From Micavibrio sp. UBA6929 (GTDB lineage: Bacteria; Pseudomonadota; Alphaproteobacteria; Micavibrionales; Micavibrionaceae), in the NCBI GenBank assembly GCA_002448815.1, contig DKAJ01000009.1:171433-235432 (forward strand): a stretch of DNA of 64,000 nt, in the 5' to 3' direction. Position 1 is the stretch's first letter, and each line of letters begins with the position of its first letter. This document shows, piece by piece, positions 54,801 to 62,688 of the stretch. The translations under genes and the position numbers were made by a program. The notes beneath the pieces were generated by a model. The model did no database searches and was not told the origin of the DNA. It saw nothing but the letters and a program-made list of their open reading frames with translations.

Positions 54801-57562
54801 ACATATATGTCACCCGTCATTGAGGATGATCCAAATGTGACCGATTCAAATCCGTCTTTAATGACGGCAAGTTCACTGCCTCCTAAGTACCATGTCGCAC
54901 CCTGAGAATTCCCGCCAATTTCCATTGTATCATTTTGGCCAGTTTCTAAGAATGTTAGGGCCGACGTAGAGGACCCGCTGCGGATTTGTGCAGCCGAGTT
55001 CAAATCGATCGCATTAACCGTTATCGAGATATCTCCGTCGGCTTCTAGTACTGCGCCAGAGGACATCCTAAAGTTACCCTTGTTGGTTCCATTAAAAACC
55101 ACGCTTCCTGCTACATCGGTAACACTATTTTCTTGGAGCTGAAAACGGTAGCTCGTATTCGATGTGCCATAAGTCACATTCAAGTCACCACCAATCGTGA
55201 GGTCACCGTATATTTGACTGTTGTTTCCAACAATCATGGTCATGTCGCGTCCTACAGTAATATCAGCGGCAAGAACGCCATCGCTCTGTCCCGTGCCGCT
55301 TTGTATGTAAAAATCCCGTGCGATATTAAGCGTCGCACTGTTAGCGATATGAACCCCGTCATAGCCGTGCGTCGAGCTGCTATGGCCTCGACCATATAAA
55401 TACAAATCGGCATTATCTGTCGTGGTTATGGACGCATCGATATTCACAGCACGATCTGCGCCATAATTCATATCATTGCGAAAATAGGTATGATCGGCAA
55501 AGCTGACTGCTTCGGTGACGGCAATATCTGCATCATGATCATCAGCGCCAATTGTAAGGGTGTTCCATCCGTTTTGCAGAAGCCCTAATTCTGTCGCGGT
55601 TAGATTTAAGCGCGCCGTGTCTGTCTCGCCAAGTTCAATGCGCTGTGTATCTGTTTTAGACGTTAATTGCAGATCGCCACTGCCGCCGATAGCAGCGGTA
55701 AAATCAATTTCATCACCAGCAAGAAGTAAGCTATTCGTGCCGGATGCAATACCGTTAGAGGTAATAATGTCCCCATAAATTTCGGCATTATGTGTTTTGC
55801 TTGAGAAATCCCAACTATCAATGGTAACCGTGCCGCTGTTTGTGCTGTTGTCCCCGATAATCAGGGGCCCCGCCGTAAAGTAGCCGATTTCGGTATCAGT
55901 CAGGTTAAAGGTGCCCGCACCGCCGCCCAGACCAATCGAACTCGCCGATAAAACTGGGTTCAACCTAATAGTGCCTGTCGTATCAATTGGGGCGACATTG
56001 AGGTTGAGCGTATTCGCGTTCAGGGCAACATCACCCCCATTCGCATCAAAAATGGTATAAGAAAGGCTAATGTCACCTGTGCCTGTCGCATTCTTGTCGG
56101 CGGTGAAGACTAAACTGAGGGCATCGGCTGAATCACTGCGTATTGTCGAATAAGATCCTGTGATGTGGCGGTCAGCAATTAACGTCAATGTCGCGTCATT
56201 ATTATCGACGGTTTTATTAATGTTGGCATACGATAGCGTAATATCGCCATTGCCCGAGGCGCCGCTATTGGTTTCAATGGTGACATTGCCACCACCATTT
56301 AGCGTAGCGTTAATTGTTGATGTTGCAACATCGCTGGTGCTGGCATTACCATCATTGCCAGAGTCCGAGATGACAATATCTTCCGGATCAAGATACCATT
56401 GCCCACCTTGACCATGAGGCGCATCAACCTGAATATGTGTTTCGCGGCCAATTTGTAAATATTGTTTGGCAGATGTTTCGATAAAGCCACCATTACCGCC
56501 GTTCTGGCCGCCTCTTGCTGCGAGAAGGCCGTTCACAGATGTGTGTTCATCGGCCCAAACGATAATATTGCCGCCATCGCCTACATCTGTGGCGTTTGCT
56601 GTAATCTGGGCGGTATCGTGGATGATTGTATTTTTTGCATTAGCAAGGCCATCTTGAATAGGTTGACCTTTATAGTCACCGCCAATCAAAATTTGGCCGC
56701 CACCACTGCCGCCATCGGCGTGAATAGCGCCCGTAACATTAACCGTGTTGGCGCTCAGGATAATTTGACCGCCTTGCTCGGTCATTGATGAAGCTTCAAT
56801 AACCCCACTGTTATCGATTAGGGCATCTACTAGGCCGCGCGCCATGCCAGCCGTAAGAGCAATCTTGCCGCCTTCAGCGCTGATCGTGCCAGTGTTACGA
56901 ATGATCTTTTGTGCATCGTCTTCGCGCAGTGCAATTTGTGTGAGTCCATCGCCTGCCATATCCAGTGTAAAGCTATCCGCCGAGGCTAGGTGGATTTTAC
57001 CCATTTTCGCAACGATAACGCCGTCATTTTCAACATGCGGCGCAACTAAATTCACCAGACCCGCATCTTTGACCGAGATCTGGCCCTTATTGATGATCGC
57101 CGCATCCTTATCTCCCTGATGTTTGAAATCATAGGTTCCGCCCATAAAATCGGCATTATCAATATCGGCGCTGGTGACTGTCAGTGATCCAACATCCACT
57201 TGCGATCCCGCGCCAAAAACAACGCCACTTTGGTTAATGACCATCACGTGCCCATTGGCCGTTAGTTTGCCGTTGATTTCGGATGCTTTGCTGTCATGGA
57301 CACGGTTAAGCGTAATAGATGAAGAGGAAGGTTGGTGGAATTGTGTATGTTCGCCCGCAGAGATATCAAAGCTTTGCCAATCAATAATGGCTTTATTGCT
57401 GGACTGAACAATGTCTGTTTTCGCAGCATTATATGAAATTGTGGCCTGCCCTGCCGACACGACGCCGCCCTGAGGCGCAGCAGTGGCGCGCGCAGGCAAG
57501 AGCAAAGCAGCCAAAGCAGCAGAAGAATAAAACAGCGATTTTACATTTTTATGAATACGCAT
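45818..57562 (-). CDS. Giant two-partner secretion exoprotein (TpsA, filamentous-haemagglutinin-like)
   Basis: A 3914-residue protein. Residues 1-28 are a Sec signal ending ARATAA. Residues about 30-280 are the TPS domain (ISYNAAKTDIVQSSNKAIIDW, VINQSGVVFGAGSQVD). The bulk is a Gly/Asn/Thr/Ser-rich predicted beta-helix of imperfect repeats. Near residue 3790 an MBG-like domain (LTFTAEAYELSAPDPNF) appears, then a low-complexity stretch and the end FKLCTNLDTCG with Cys3907 and Cys3913. Apart from an adjacent Cys pair near residue 3583 I see no other cysteines. It is likely an adhesin exported by the TpsB encoded upstream. The frame is intact over 11.7 kb. The ATG at 57562 has no strong ribosome-binding site. 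Confidence 0.92.
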   Translation of the reverse strand: MRIHKNVKSLFYSSAALAALLLPARATAAPQGGVVSAGQATISYNAAKTDIVQSSNKAIIDWQSFDISAGEHTQFHQPSSSSITLNRVHDSKASEINGKLTANGHVMVINQSGVVFGAGSQVDVGSLTVTSADIDNADFMGGTYDFKHQGDKDAAIINKGQISVKDAGLVNLVAPHVENDGVIVAKMGKIHLASADSFTLDMAGDGLTQIALREDDAQKIIRNTGTISAEGGKIALTAGMARGLVDALIDNSGVIEASSMTEQGGQIILSANTVNVTGAIHADGGSGGGQILIGGDYKGQPIQDGLANAKNTIIHDTAQITANATDVGDGGNIIVWADEHTSVNGLLAARGGQNGGNGGFIETSAKQYLQIGRETHIQVDAPHGQGGQWYLDPEDIVISDSGNDGNASTSDVATSTINATLNGGGNVTIETNSGASGNGDITLSYANINKTVDNNDATLTLIADRHITGSYSTIRSDSADALSLVFTADKNATGTGDISLSYTIFDANGGDVALNANTLNLNVAPIDTTGTIRLNPVLSASSIGLGGGAGTFNLTDTEIGYFTAGPLIIGDNSTNSGTVTIDSWDFSSKTHNAEIYGDIITSNGIASGTNSLLLAGDEIDFTAAIGGSGDLQLTSKTDTQRIELGETDTARLNLTATELGLLQNGWNTLTIGADDHDADIAVTEAVSFADHTYFRNDMNYGADRAVNIDASITTTDNADLYLYGRGHSSSTHGYDGVHIANSATLNIARDFYIQSGTGQSDGVLAADITVGRDMTMIVGNNSQIYGDLTIGGDLNVTYGTSNTSYRFQLQENSVTDVAGSVVFNGTNKGNFRMSSGAVLEADGDISITVNAIDLNSAAQIRSGSSTSALTFLETGQNDTMEIGGNSQGATWYLGGSELAVIKDGFESVTFGSSSMTGDIYVETADVSGNSADFNILGNAVYISGLTLGAGDFMAYAQNDQDLILDAAISKSVAGNSTLDLRADHNIDTQDAPITATNGSLNIVYNSDRDADQDGSIYLKNSDLSTNGGYLVLGGGDGALGGVDGILGNGDGTGADDAYAYDPGSGITLSQDTDISTDSGDIFMNAYSTQVRTYNRAFYSQHDGQSITTTSGDITINAINAGSTGSGAALSTTNTYISSTDGDITLHGEILNATNDNNNGIYFYNVSPNNVNGRITLTGIVNGTGNNNGIQLTGNLASTGSSIITINAQGTGTYNDLERVNDLDGGTIGGASATGDIIFNVDSVDLRSTTQTTGSIVFRPRTASTTIGISGGTGTLNLNDAELAKLDGGTVIIGDSTNGTGAVDVDSWDLSGTSYDVELYGGAIDLGGLTLGGGDILVQTQNSQDLTLSDAITRATAGTATLDLRSAQDLIATDAPISQSAGDLIVLMDASRNLTVSQSSVFTLLDNAALSADGDITLESTGINWSASASIAGNSDGSSSLVFLEHGQDDMMELGGTSQGATWQMSNSELSVIQDGLNAITFGSTSHTGSIYFSDDIDLSDTVFFRQDQNSSTSGIDSTSGVVITTTDGGDAYFYGNRNSTLTSTTFNIAGDVLWDNFQRVMMQSSVVGGNLTADTRADFGLHSNQTVNVGGDMNISAADELILGYTNGSHLQADGDISIETARHSYYAGSTISGNIDGSSSLVFLEYGQDDAMNIGDVNHGATWTMDNARLSAIQDSFDSVTFGSSSMAGDIYLDDADFSGLSPNINVYGSDMTLSSLTLGDGDVLVQSYNNSTPNLGDITVNGAINKPAGSASSLTLSSYRNIIIDNSINSAAGVTLDLILQANNADTNSGHVQINAATKTTNNSLGHITIGGGSDISTGYAWGNSDQAAGIEINAALGNKTQNITLRGHGYDNAGTDANYGIYIAGNTRQNSGNYTATGVGGAGADRNHGIYINGANLDAYSSGIKSFTGTAGGTGDNNYGIYIANGAHVKTANGNLVLNGTGANGDDYNYGLFITGSSTLVRVENGDMTLTGTGGSDGNSNSRSNMGLRLNDDATISSTGTGPGAGRLIINGQGGDGKDQNYGIWITGLVTSADGNISLTGNGGSRGSWDSFYNYGLQIHNDATISSTGTGADAATITLNGTGGDGGDNNSGLSISGSSIVTSIDGNITLNGQGGSRANGGSNYSHGLLLSDSTVSSTGTSASAATITINGTGGGGNGSNYGISTNSAQLITSVMGAVVLDGTGGGSIGGGSNHYGVRADGTISSTGTGADAATITLNGTGGGTQHNNYGAYIIGTVTSVDGDITISGDGTGAGDDNYGIRHHSSATISSTGTGGDVANISLTGTSGLGARDNHGIFSDGDITSAYGDITLTGIGRSSGVSASAYNHGLYLNNGTISSTGTGASSATITLSGTGGDAKDHNYGFVIRNDITSVDGDITITGQGGTNNVYDSNSNNGGYIYSGANITSTGTTSDAADITITGTGAVLGGSEDDGNIGLRAHGTISSQNGDITLTGTGSNGDDNNTGLQIENIVTTADGAISLVGTGGGSGTTNHGVFVSYGANVSASQSGSIVMTGTASTSGTNNSDGVRIQNSGTSVSVVDGDLTLNGYTSGNHGGDDAILIFNEANLSASGTGSITLNGTNSGANGLDIRLLTDILISHSGTGSVTINSLTDRGLSLGSASLIDTTSGMNSSVVFDVHNFTSSSDNTISTSGDIIIRAQNDAASIGIGGGTGDLSLSDNELSSFDAGGTLIIGDSANGTGAVDVDSWDLSSASYDVEIYGGSVDLGGLTLGAGDFMTHAQNGQDLTISADITRATDGVSTLDLRADQNILNTNGADIIASDANSDSDADANTDADSLHVILNADRNGDDNGAIALTDASLITLGGNVIMGGGTDPSTTSAHGGIDGSFDVGVDLDNTDISTASGSINLRGEGEDSGSDDHGLYIHNGSHLHSTSGDITLVGRGGAGTLTNSRDIHGISIVDAGTIIESTYGNINLTGSSQAPALDQRSDIYGIFLGNGAIIRSTGLGVSAAGITLNGTAGGNLAQAGVRVTGSGTQVRTFDGDISITGSAITSQSRLNHGLVLADQALILSEGTGALTLQGTGVHGNGNGGGNGIYMSGGSIVRSTGTGIIDLDADFLTTGDSNGPNNHAVYITDSNTLVESTLGDITIDGIGTTHNSPSGNGYGIYIANGGQVASIGTDSATAARISLTGTGEFNRVASYGVAIDGTGSQIRSVAGDIDITGTARAATTINDDLHHGVVLQNNASIISSGEANITITATGDNEFDDLFTDGSNNIIGGGSALGNITINANSVTLGSAIQTTSSVVFAPRTATTTIGLSGGLGTLNLTDAELAQVTAGTLVIGDSANSSGAVDVDSWDLSSAGYDVEIYGGAFDLGGLTLGAGDFLAHAQNAQSLTISDAISKTVADASTLTLRADQSITDNGFDITTTGGALNITINSDRDNNNSGRIQFIDADIQTNGGNVIMGGGLDPTTDYAVGIVDNDNGIDLEKSHISTLNGNITFSGMGATNSGYGVALRGGAFAHTTSGQISITGHGTGTRKGLLVGSNGPSSLSSQTGNINVLVSNGFQLHHGGYIQTTGSGDITIDNTSGGIGWFDGTLIGNSAMTGDITLISDSIGCCDLNMETQGNVFIRPHTASTTIGLGDASGTTLQLNATKLSNITANTLKIGDQANGTGNITLGNADLSATSYNLQVYGNDIHTTGNFDSGPSLLLHASNDITLDAGISATGSDASIVLVAGNHITNNAGSNAIDAGTGHFLMYLDDVDSITKGGIEAGNLYNRTFTDNAPSSIDSSFGDRFVYAYQPILTFTAEAYELSAPDPNFNAFPYSVTGAQNGDIISELFTGSPGFTRQAATADGFSVVISRGSLTDSGIGYGFAFSPQPAQVSGGGLSSTILKQTDRSQQRQPPTQNSPANADAAQASNGSGTSKFITLDEAVAGLFKLCTNLDTCG
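47500..54760 (-). repeat. Repeat-rich core of tpsA: copies of a larger module and many short units
   Basis: A block coding DVDSWDLSSASYDVEIYGG, then LGGLTLGAGDF and a SxLDLRADQ segment, occurs around 47450-47640, 49250-49460 and 53460-53660, with looser copies near 54640-54740 and 55790-55840. The copies at 47.5 and 49.4 kb are nearly identical in DNA for long runs. Between about 47.9 and 52.0 kb short units of about 30-40 residues recur, each with a STGTGxDAATITLNGTGG-like half and a VTSxDGNITL-like half. Unit lengths vary, so this is diverged beta-helix coding, not a simple tandem array. Confidence 0.8.
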
Positions 57563-57677
57563 AACTATAGATAGAGTACCAAATTTAGGATAACAAAAGG
57601 TAAAATTATTTTAAATTTTAGTAATATTATTATATTCTAAAGTATATAATAGGGAAGGGTAAAAAGTGATGGGTGAG

Positions 57678-59375
57678 TTAGAAAGTAAGATTAAGTTCAA
57701 ATAAGATACGAGGTCCGTTTTCTCCGTTCATGTCAGGGTGGTCAATAGATTTTGTTAAAGGGTAAGCAAGGCTAATCCGTCCTGATGCAGGCACATGATT
57801 AAACTGATAATTTGCGCCAAGGCCTGCCGATGCTGCAGATATTGGTTTTGTAGATCTGTCGTCATTCCAAACTTTGCCAATGTCATAAAATATAAAAGGC
57901 GAACAAGATACAATGTCTCCGAGGGGAGGGACCCCGTAATACGTCAAAGATGCCGAAGCCTTAATGCCTTTGTCACCTGTAATCTCCGAAGGATCATAAG
58001 CAAGCCCCATGTCGGACCCGCCATAGCCAAACTCTTCGGAGGATAGCAATGGGTGCGGCGCGAATTGTCCTTCGGCTTGCGTGTCGAGCGTCAAATCATG
58101 CGGCAAGAATTGAACGCGCTGAGCACTTGCAGTCACTTTTACAAAATCACTACGGCCTTGCGCGCGCGATAAATTATCAGAGCCCGTTGTGCGCACGCCA
58201 AGGATATCAAAACCCTTATGCAGCCCCACGCTAAAACGGTTAATGCCTTGGTGATGATCATAAGCCTGATAATCACCGGATATAGAAAGGCTGCGTGTTT
58301 TATCATCTATCAATTCGCTATCCAAAATCTCGGTAGCAGTATTACGAAACGTAAAATGGGCTGCAACATCAAGGCTCTCTTTACGGCTGCGGGTGACAGG
58401 ATAAGAAAAGCCTGTTTTGTAAACAAAGGTATCTGTCTCAGCCTCAAGTGATCGCAAAGTTGAACCGGGGTTCGAGTTTGAATAAGACACTAAATTCTGC
58501 CACCGCATACCTTCGCTGCCAACCGGGCGACTGTAATTAAGGCTGCCATATTGGATTTCTTTCAGGGGGCGAGCAATCGCGCCCTGCGCCGAGAGAGTGT
58601 CAAGCGGTGTAAAAACATTGCCAGTTTGATATGACGTTTGAAATTGCCATGGCCCAATATAGCGAGACCCATGATTATTTGCATTGAGATTCAGTTGAGC
58701 AGCTTTCTTTTGTGGCTTTAAAAGCAATGTAATGCCGCCAACCTGGGTGGCATCTTTCGCAGGCTGCATAACACTTTGCATGCTAATGCCAGCCCCCTCA
58801 TTTAGCAAAAGCATATAGCGTTCTAATGTCGGCCCGTGCAGTGGTTTGAGGTGACTGATCTTGTTGATAATGCGGTGTGCGGCCGTCATTTGACTGCTTG
58901 AAAGAAGGTTATCCGGATCATCAATGATGATGTTGTGAATATAGCCTTCTATAATCTGAAGTGTCAGCGTATTATTTGAAATCGTTTGCGGCGGTATAAG
59001 TGCGCGCGAGAGAAAGTAGCCTTGCTGGCGGTAATATGCAGTGATGCGATTAGCCAGATGGTTGAGCGTAGACATATCAATAGGTTGATTTAAATAGTCT
59101 TGGAGGATAAAATCTAAATCTTCTCGCGAATATAGTGTTGCGCCTCTAAGGATAATATTCTTCAGCATGGGACCCTGATCAGCGCGCGGAACCCGAGAGT
59201 CGAGTTCGATGTCTTTGGGTGGGGTAATGTCACCTTGTGTGACGGCACGGTTTCGGGAATCCAAATATTGCTGTGTACGTGCAGAATTGGCGCTGGATGG
59301 GATCGAAACGCTTTGTCCCCATGATGGGGCATGCATAAAGACCAGCATAGGCATAACGCCCAGCATGATATGCAT
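57678..59375 (-). CDS. Two-partner secretion transporter (TpsB, ShlB/FhaC family)
   Basis: About 565 residues from the ATG at 59375 (behind ACGGAG); a frame to 59408 exists but has no ribosome-binding site. The signal peptide is followed by a POTRA region (ILRGATLYSREDLDFIL, ANRITAYYRQQGYFLSRALI, LTLQIIEGYI) and a 16-strand barrel with EEFGYGGSDMGLAYDP, near the conserved FxG-type loop motif, and a C-terminal FELNLTF. It moves the TpsA exoprotein across the outer membrane. Its gene is just upstream of tpsA with a 115-base AT-rich gap. Confidence 0.92.
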   Translation of the reverse strand: MHIMLGVMPMLVFMHAPSWGQSVSIPSSANSARTQQYLDSRNRAVTQGDITPPKDIELDSRVPRADQGPMLKNIILRGATLYSREDLDFILQDYLNQPIDMSTLNHLANRITAYYRQQGYFLSRALIPPQTISNNTLTLQIIEGYIHNIIIDDPDNLLSSSQMTAAHRIINKISHLKPLHGPTLERYMLLLNEGAGISMQSVMQPAKDATQVGGITLLLKPQKKAAQLNLNANNHGSRYIGPWQFQTSYQTGNVFTPLDTLSAQGAIARPLKEIQYGSLNYSRPVGSEGMRWQNLVSYSNSNPGSTLRSLEAETDTFVYKTGFSYPVTRSRKESLDVAAHFTFRNTATEILDSELIDDKTRSLSISGDYQAYDHHQGINRFSVGLHKGFDILGVRTTGSDNLSRAQGRSDFVKVTASAQRVQFLPHDLTLDTQAEGQFAPHPLLSSEEFGYGGSDMGLAYDPSEITGDKGIKASASLTYYGVPPLGDIVSCSPFIFYDIGKVWNDDRSTKPISAASAGLGANYQFNHVPASGRISLAYPLTKSIDHPDMNGENGPRILFELNLTF

Positions 59376-59739
59376 AAACTCCGTTAATTTAGATCCCCTT
59401 AAATACATATGATGTCATTCGCATATAGAAAGCATCGCCTGATGACGACTATCCTATGATTCTACCATAGCAGCCCTGTGAATAAAATGCGGAATCCCTT
59501 GATATTGGTAGATATTTTTCCATTTTGGAAAACAATCTTCGGCAAAAGGATGATAATGAGGAAGCGTTTGAATCGATTGAGTCTATGTAAAGTGTTTATT
59601 ATTATTTACAAAATCGATAATAAGAAGTCAAAATATCAATTGGTTTTTCTATTTTTCTCTCATTACGCTGTGCGCTGAATAAAACATTATGGCGATAACA
59701 ACAAGGCTATCGCGGTTTAATCATGGGAAAGGGAATTAC
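59376..59739. other. Divergent promoter region between tpsB and katG
   Basis: About 360 AT-rich bases with no supported gene. It holds a TTATTAT...ATAATAA inverted repeat (59599-59623, near katG) and a GCGATA-N10-TATCGC inverted repeat (59692-59713) that would form a hairpin in the katG leader. Neither matches a regulator consensus well enough to name it. Promoters for both genes must lie here. Confidence 0.45.
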
Positions 59740-62007
59740 ATGAATAAAAGAAAACTGTTGCTCAGCACCACATTCGTTGCAATTGGCGTGGCGGGCTTAA
59801 TGTCATTATCACCGCTGATGACGCCTGATGCGAACGCGGCGATGGGGCAGGCTGAAACAAAATCAAACTTTTTCTGGTGGCCTGAAACGCTTGATCTCAC
59901 ACCATTGCGTGCGCACGATGTGAAATCGAACCCTTATGGCGCGGATTTTGATTATGCGAAGGCATTTAACGCGCTTGACCTTGAAGCCGTTAAAAAAGAT
60001 ATCAATGACGTTCTGACAACGTCACAAGACTGGTGGCCTGCTGATTACGGTAACTATGGCCCGTTTTTCATCCGCATGGCATGGCACAGCGCCGGCACAT
60101 ACCGCGTTACTGATGGTCGCGGCGGCGCAGGTGGCGGTCAACAACGCTTTGACCCGCTGAACAGCTGGCCTGATAACGCTAGCCTTGATAAAGCGCGCCG
60201 TTTGTTGTGGCCGCTGAAGCAAAAATATGGCGCAAACATTTCATGGGCAGATTTGATGGTGCTGGCTGGCACAGTGGCCATGGAAAATATGGGCTTTAAA
60301 ACACTTGGATTTGCGGGTGGCCGCGTTGACGAGTGGGAACCTGATATCGTGTATTGGGGCCCAGAAACAGAATGGCTGGCTAGTAACCGCCACGGCAAAG
60401 ATGGCAAGCTATCACGTCCACTTGGCGCGACGCATATGGGCTTGATTTACGTGAACCCAGAAGGCCCGAACGCGAACCATGATCCTTTATCAGCCGCCGA
60501 CGCCATCCGTGATGCGTTTGGCCGCATGGCGATGAGCGAAGAAGAAACGGTTGCCCTGATTGCAGGTGGTCATACATTTGGTAAGGCGCACGGTGCGCAC
60601 GATCCGAAAAAATGCCTAGGCGCCGAGCCTGGCGCAGCCCCAATCGAAGCCCAAGGCTTTGGCTGGCATAACAAATGTGGCAAGGGTAACGCCGAAGACA
60701 CAATCACCAGTGGCCTTGAAGGTGCGTGGACATCTGCCCCCGCACAGTGGACGCACATGTATTTGGATAACTTGTTCAGTTTTGAATGGGAAAAAACAAA
60801 AAGCCCTGCAGGCCATGTTCAATGGACACCGACTGACGAAAGCGCGTCCGAGCTTGTCCCCGATGCACATGTTGATGGTAAATTTCATGCGCCTATCATG
60901 TTCACAACAGATATGGCACTGAAACTAGACCCAAGCCTGTCAAAAATCGCGAAGCGTTTCTATGAAAATCCTGAGGAATTCGAAGATGCCTTCGCGCGCG
61001 CTTGGTTCAAGCTTACCCACCGTGATATGGGGCCGCGCGCCAACTACCTTGGCCCGGATGTTCCCGAAGTTGAGCTTATCTGGCAAGACCCATTGCCTGA
61101 ATTGGATCACAAAGTCATCGATGCCAAAGACGCAGAAAAACTGAAGGCAGACATCCTTAATTCTGGCCTCAGCACATCTGAGTTGATCCGCACGGCATGG
61201 GCATCGGCGTCAACATATCGTTATACCGATATGCGCGGCGGTACGAATGGCGCGCGCATCGCGCTCGCACCGCAAATCAACTGGGACATCAATAACCCAG
61301 ATGAACTGCAAAAGGTTATTGCGAAGCTTGAAAAAATTCGCGCTGACTTTAACGGTGGATTGCTGCGCGGTGGCAAGGAAATCTCACTGGCTGATACGAT
61401 TGTTTTGGCTGGCGCTGCTGCCCTTGAAAAGGCGGCAGAGGATGCAGGGTACAGTGATGTTCATGTGCCGTTTAAACCAGGCCGCGTTGATGCATCACAA
61501 GATCAAACAGACGTAAACTCGTTTGATGATCTTAAGCCAACAGCAGACGCATTTCGTAACTATTACAGCGAAGCCAGCTATACCGGCCCAACAGAAATGT
61601 TGGTGGATAAGGCTGACTTGCTGGGGTTAAGCGTTCCTGAAACGACAGTGCTGCTTGGTGGTATGCGCGTTTTGGATACAAACGTTGATGGTTCGGCGCA
61701 TGGTGTTTTCACTGATCAGCCTGGCACATTAAGCAATGATTTCTTTGTAAACTTGCTGGATATGGGCACGCAGTGGAAAAAGTCTGACAAAGGCGAAGGC
61801 ATCTATGAAGGCTTTGACCGCGCGACAGGCGAAACCAAATGGACAGCAACGCCAGTTGACCTGATCTTTGGTTCAAATTCCGAGCTTCGCGCCGTCGCCG
61901 AGGTTTATGCCTTTGACGGATCAAAAGAGAAGTTCCTCGAAGACTTTATCGCCGTTTGGAATAAGGTTATGAACTATGGCCATTACGGTGACCAAAAAGA
62001 GATTTAA
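59740..62007 (+). CDS. katG: Catalase-peroxidase with signal peptide (periplasmic KatG)
   Basis: A 755-residue haem enzyme that breaks down hydrogen peroxide. FFIRMAWHSAGTYR (distal Arg, Trp, His near residue 112), GLIYVNPEGP with the Tyr, RMAMSEEETVALIAGGHTFGK with the Met of the Met-Tyr-Trp adduct and the proximal His near 277 are all present; the second, haem-free half follows from about 440. Unlike usual KatG it begins with a Sec signal (MNKRKLLLSTTFVAIGVAGL, cleavage after DANA), as in KatP-type enzymes, so it should act in the periplasm. The start at 59740 was chosen for AAAGGGAATTAC and the signal. Confidence 0.94.
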   Translation: MNKRKLLLSTTFVAIGVAGLMSLSPLMTPDANAAMGQAETKSNFFWWPETLDLTPLRAHDVKSNPYGADFDYAKAFNALDLEAVKKDINDVLTTSQDWWPADYGNYGPFFIRMAWHSAGTYRVTDGRGGAGGGQQRFDPLNSWPDNASLDKARRLLWPLKQKYGANISWADLMVLAGTVAMENMGFKTLGFAGGRVDEWEPDIVYWGPETEWLASNRHGKDGKLSRPLGATHMGLIYVNPEGPNANHDPLSAADAIRDAFGRMAMSEEETVALIAGGHTFGKAHGAHDPKKCLGAEPGAAPIEAQGFGWHNKCGKGNAEDTITSGLEGAWTSAPAQWTHMYLDNLFSFEWEKTKSPAGHVQWTPTDESASELVPDAHVDGKFHAPIMFTTDMALKLDPSLSKIAKRFYENPEEFEDAFARAWFKLTHRDMGPRANYLGPDVPEVELIWQDPLPELDHKVIDAKDAEKLKADILNSGLSTSELIRTAWASASTYRYTDMRGGTNGARIALAPQINWDINNPDELQKVIAKLEKIRADFNGGLLRGGKEISLADTIVLAGAAALEKAAEDAGYSDVHVPFKPGRVDASQDQTDVNSFDDLKPTADAFRNYYSEASYTGPTEMLVDKADLLGLSVPETTVLLGGMRVLDTNVDGSAHGVFTDQPGTLSNDFFVNLLDMGTQWKKSDKGEGIYEGFDRATGETKWTATPVDLIFGSNSELRAVAEVYAFDGSKEKFLEDFIAVWNKVMNYGHYGDQKEI

Positions 62008-62033
62008 TTCATAAACGACCTCTTCAAAAATGG

Positions 62034-62067
62034 AAAAGCGCTGTGCAGAAATGTATGGCGCTTTTTT
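62034..62067 (+). terminator. Rho-independent terminator after katG
   Basis: A 14-bp stem with a few G-U pairs (AAAAGCGCTGTGCA and TGTATGGCGCTTTT) closed by a GAAA tetraloop and followed by further T residues, 27 bases past the katG stop. Confidence 0.9.
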
Positions 62068-62154
62068 GTGCAAGTCCCCTCGCCATGACTGTCGGAGTGC
62101 GCTAAGATACGCGGCAACATAGACACCGAACATTACTGACATAAAGGCCGCCTT

Positions 62155-62688
62155 ATGCAACGCTATAATATTGCAATTCTGCCCATTGATACCGCGCTAA
62201 CAGATAAGATAACGCAGATATCACGGCAGTATTTTCTTGAAACCCAAGATGAATATATCTTGGGCGATGATGGATTGCCGCATGTAACATTGTGTCAGTT
62301 TAAAACGGAAACGAGCGAGCAAGCCCGCGCCATATACGCGGAGTTTGCGGCGCAAGAATGCGACGATGAAATAAGCGTCACACTTGAAAAATTTCATGCA
62401 CGCGCAGGCAAATATATTAATGCGGGTAAATTTATCGCGGAATATAAGGCCGCGCAGAAGGCAGCGCTGATGGCAATGCAGATGCGCTGCGCCAAGATTT
62501 TATCGGCGCATGGCATTGAGACCTTAACGCCCGTTGAAACCTACAGCCCCCACATCACCTTGGCACGTTTATCATCCATGCCAGATGCGATGCCCACCAG
62601 CCACGATCTTGAAATGCCCTTTACACTGCGCATGAAACTTGCGCTTGGGCTCTCGACCGAGGCTGGCGTGTTTGTGAAGCCTTTATAG
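62155..62688 (+). CDS. 2H phosphoesterase (2'-5' RNA ligase / cyclic phosphodiesterase fold)
   Basis: A 177-residue protein with the two H-x-T motifs of the 2H superfamily, PHVTLCQF near residue 43 and SPHITLARL near 136. Such enzymes cleave or join 2'-5' or cyclic phosphodiesters in RNA. Substrate unknown. It ends six bases into the convergent adenylyltransferase-like gene. Confidence 0.8.
   Translation: MQRYNIAILPIDTALTDKITQISRQYFLETQDEYILGDDGLPHVTLCQFKTETSEQARAIYAEFAAQECDDEISVTLEKFHARAGKYINAGKFIAEYKAAQKAALMAMQMRCAKILSAHGIETLTPVETYSPHITLARLSSMPDAMPTSHDLEMPFTLRMKLALGLSTEAGVFVKPL

Noticed and set aside
46302..57407. Many plus-strand open frames of 60-110 codons inside tpsA
   Set aside because: They are antisense to an intact 11.7 kb gene, lack ribosome-binding sites and reflect its repeat composition.
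59596..59623. TTATTAT...ATAATAA inverted repeat before katG read as a Fur/PerR box
   Set aside because: It fits no Fur-family consensus beyond AT-richness; kept only as a note in the intergenic entry.
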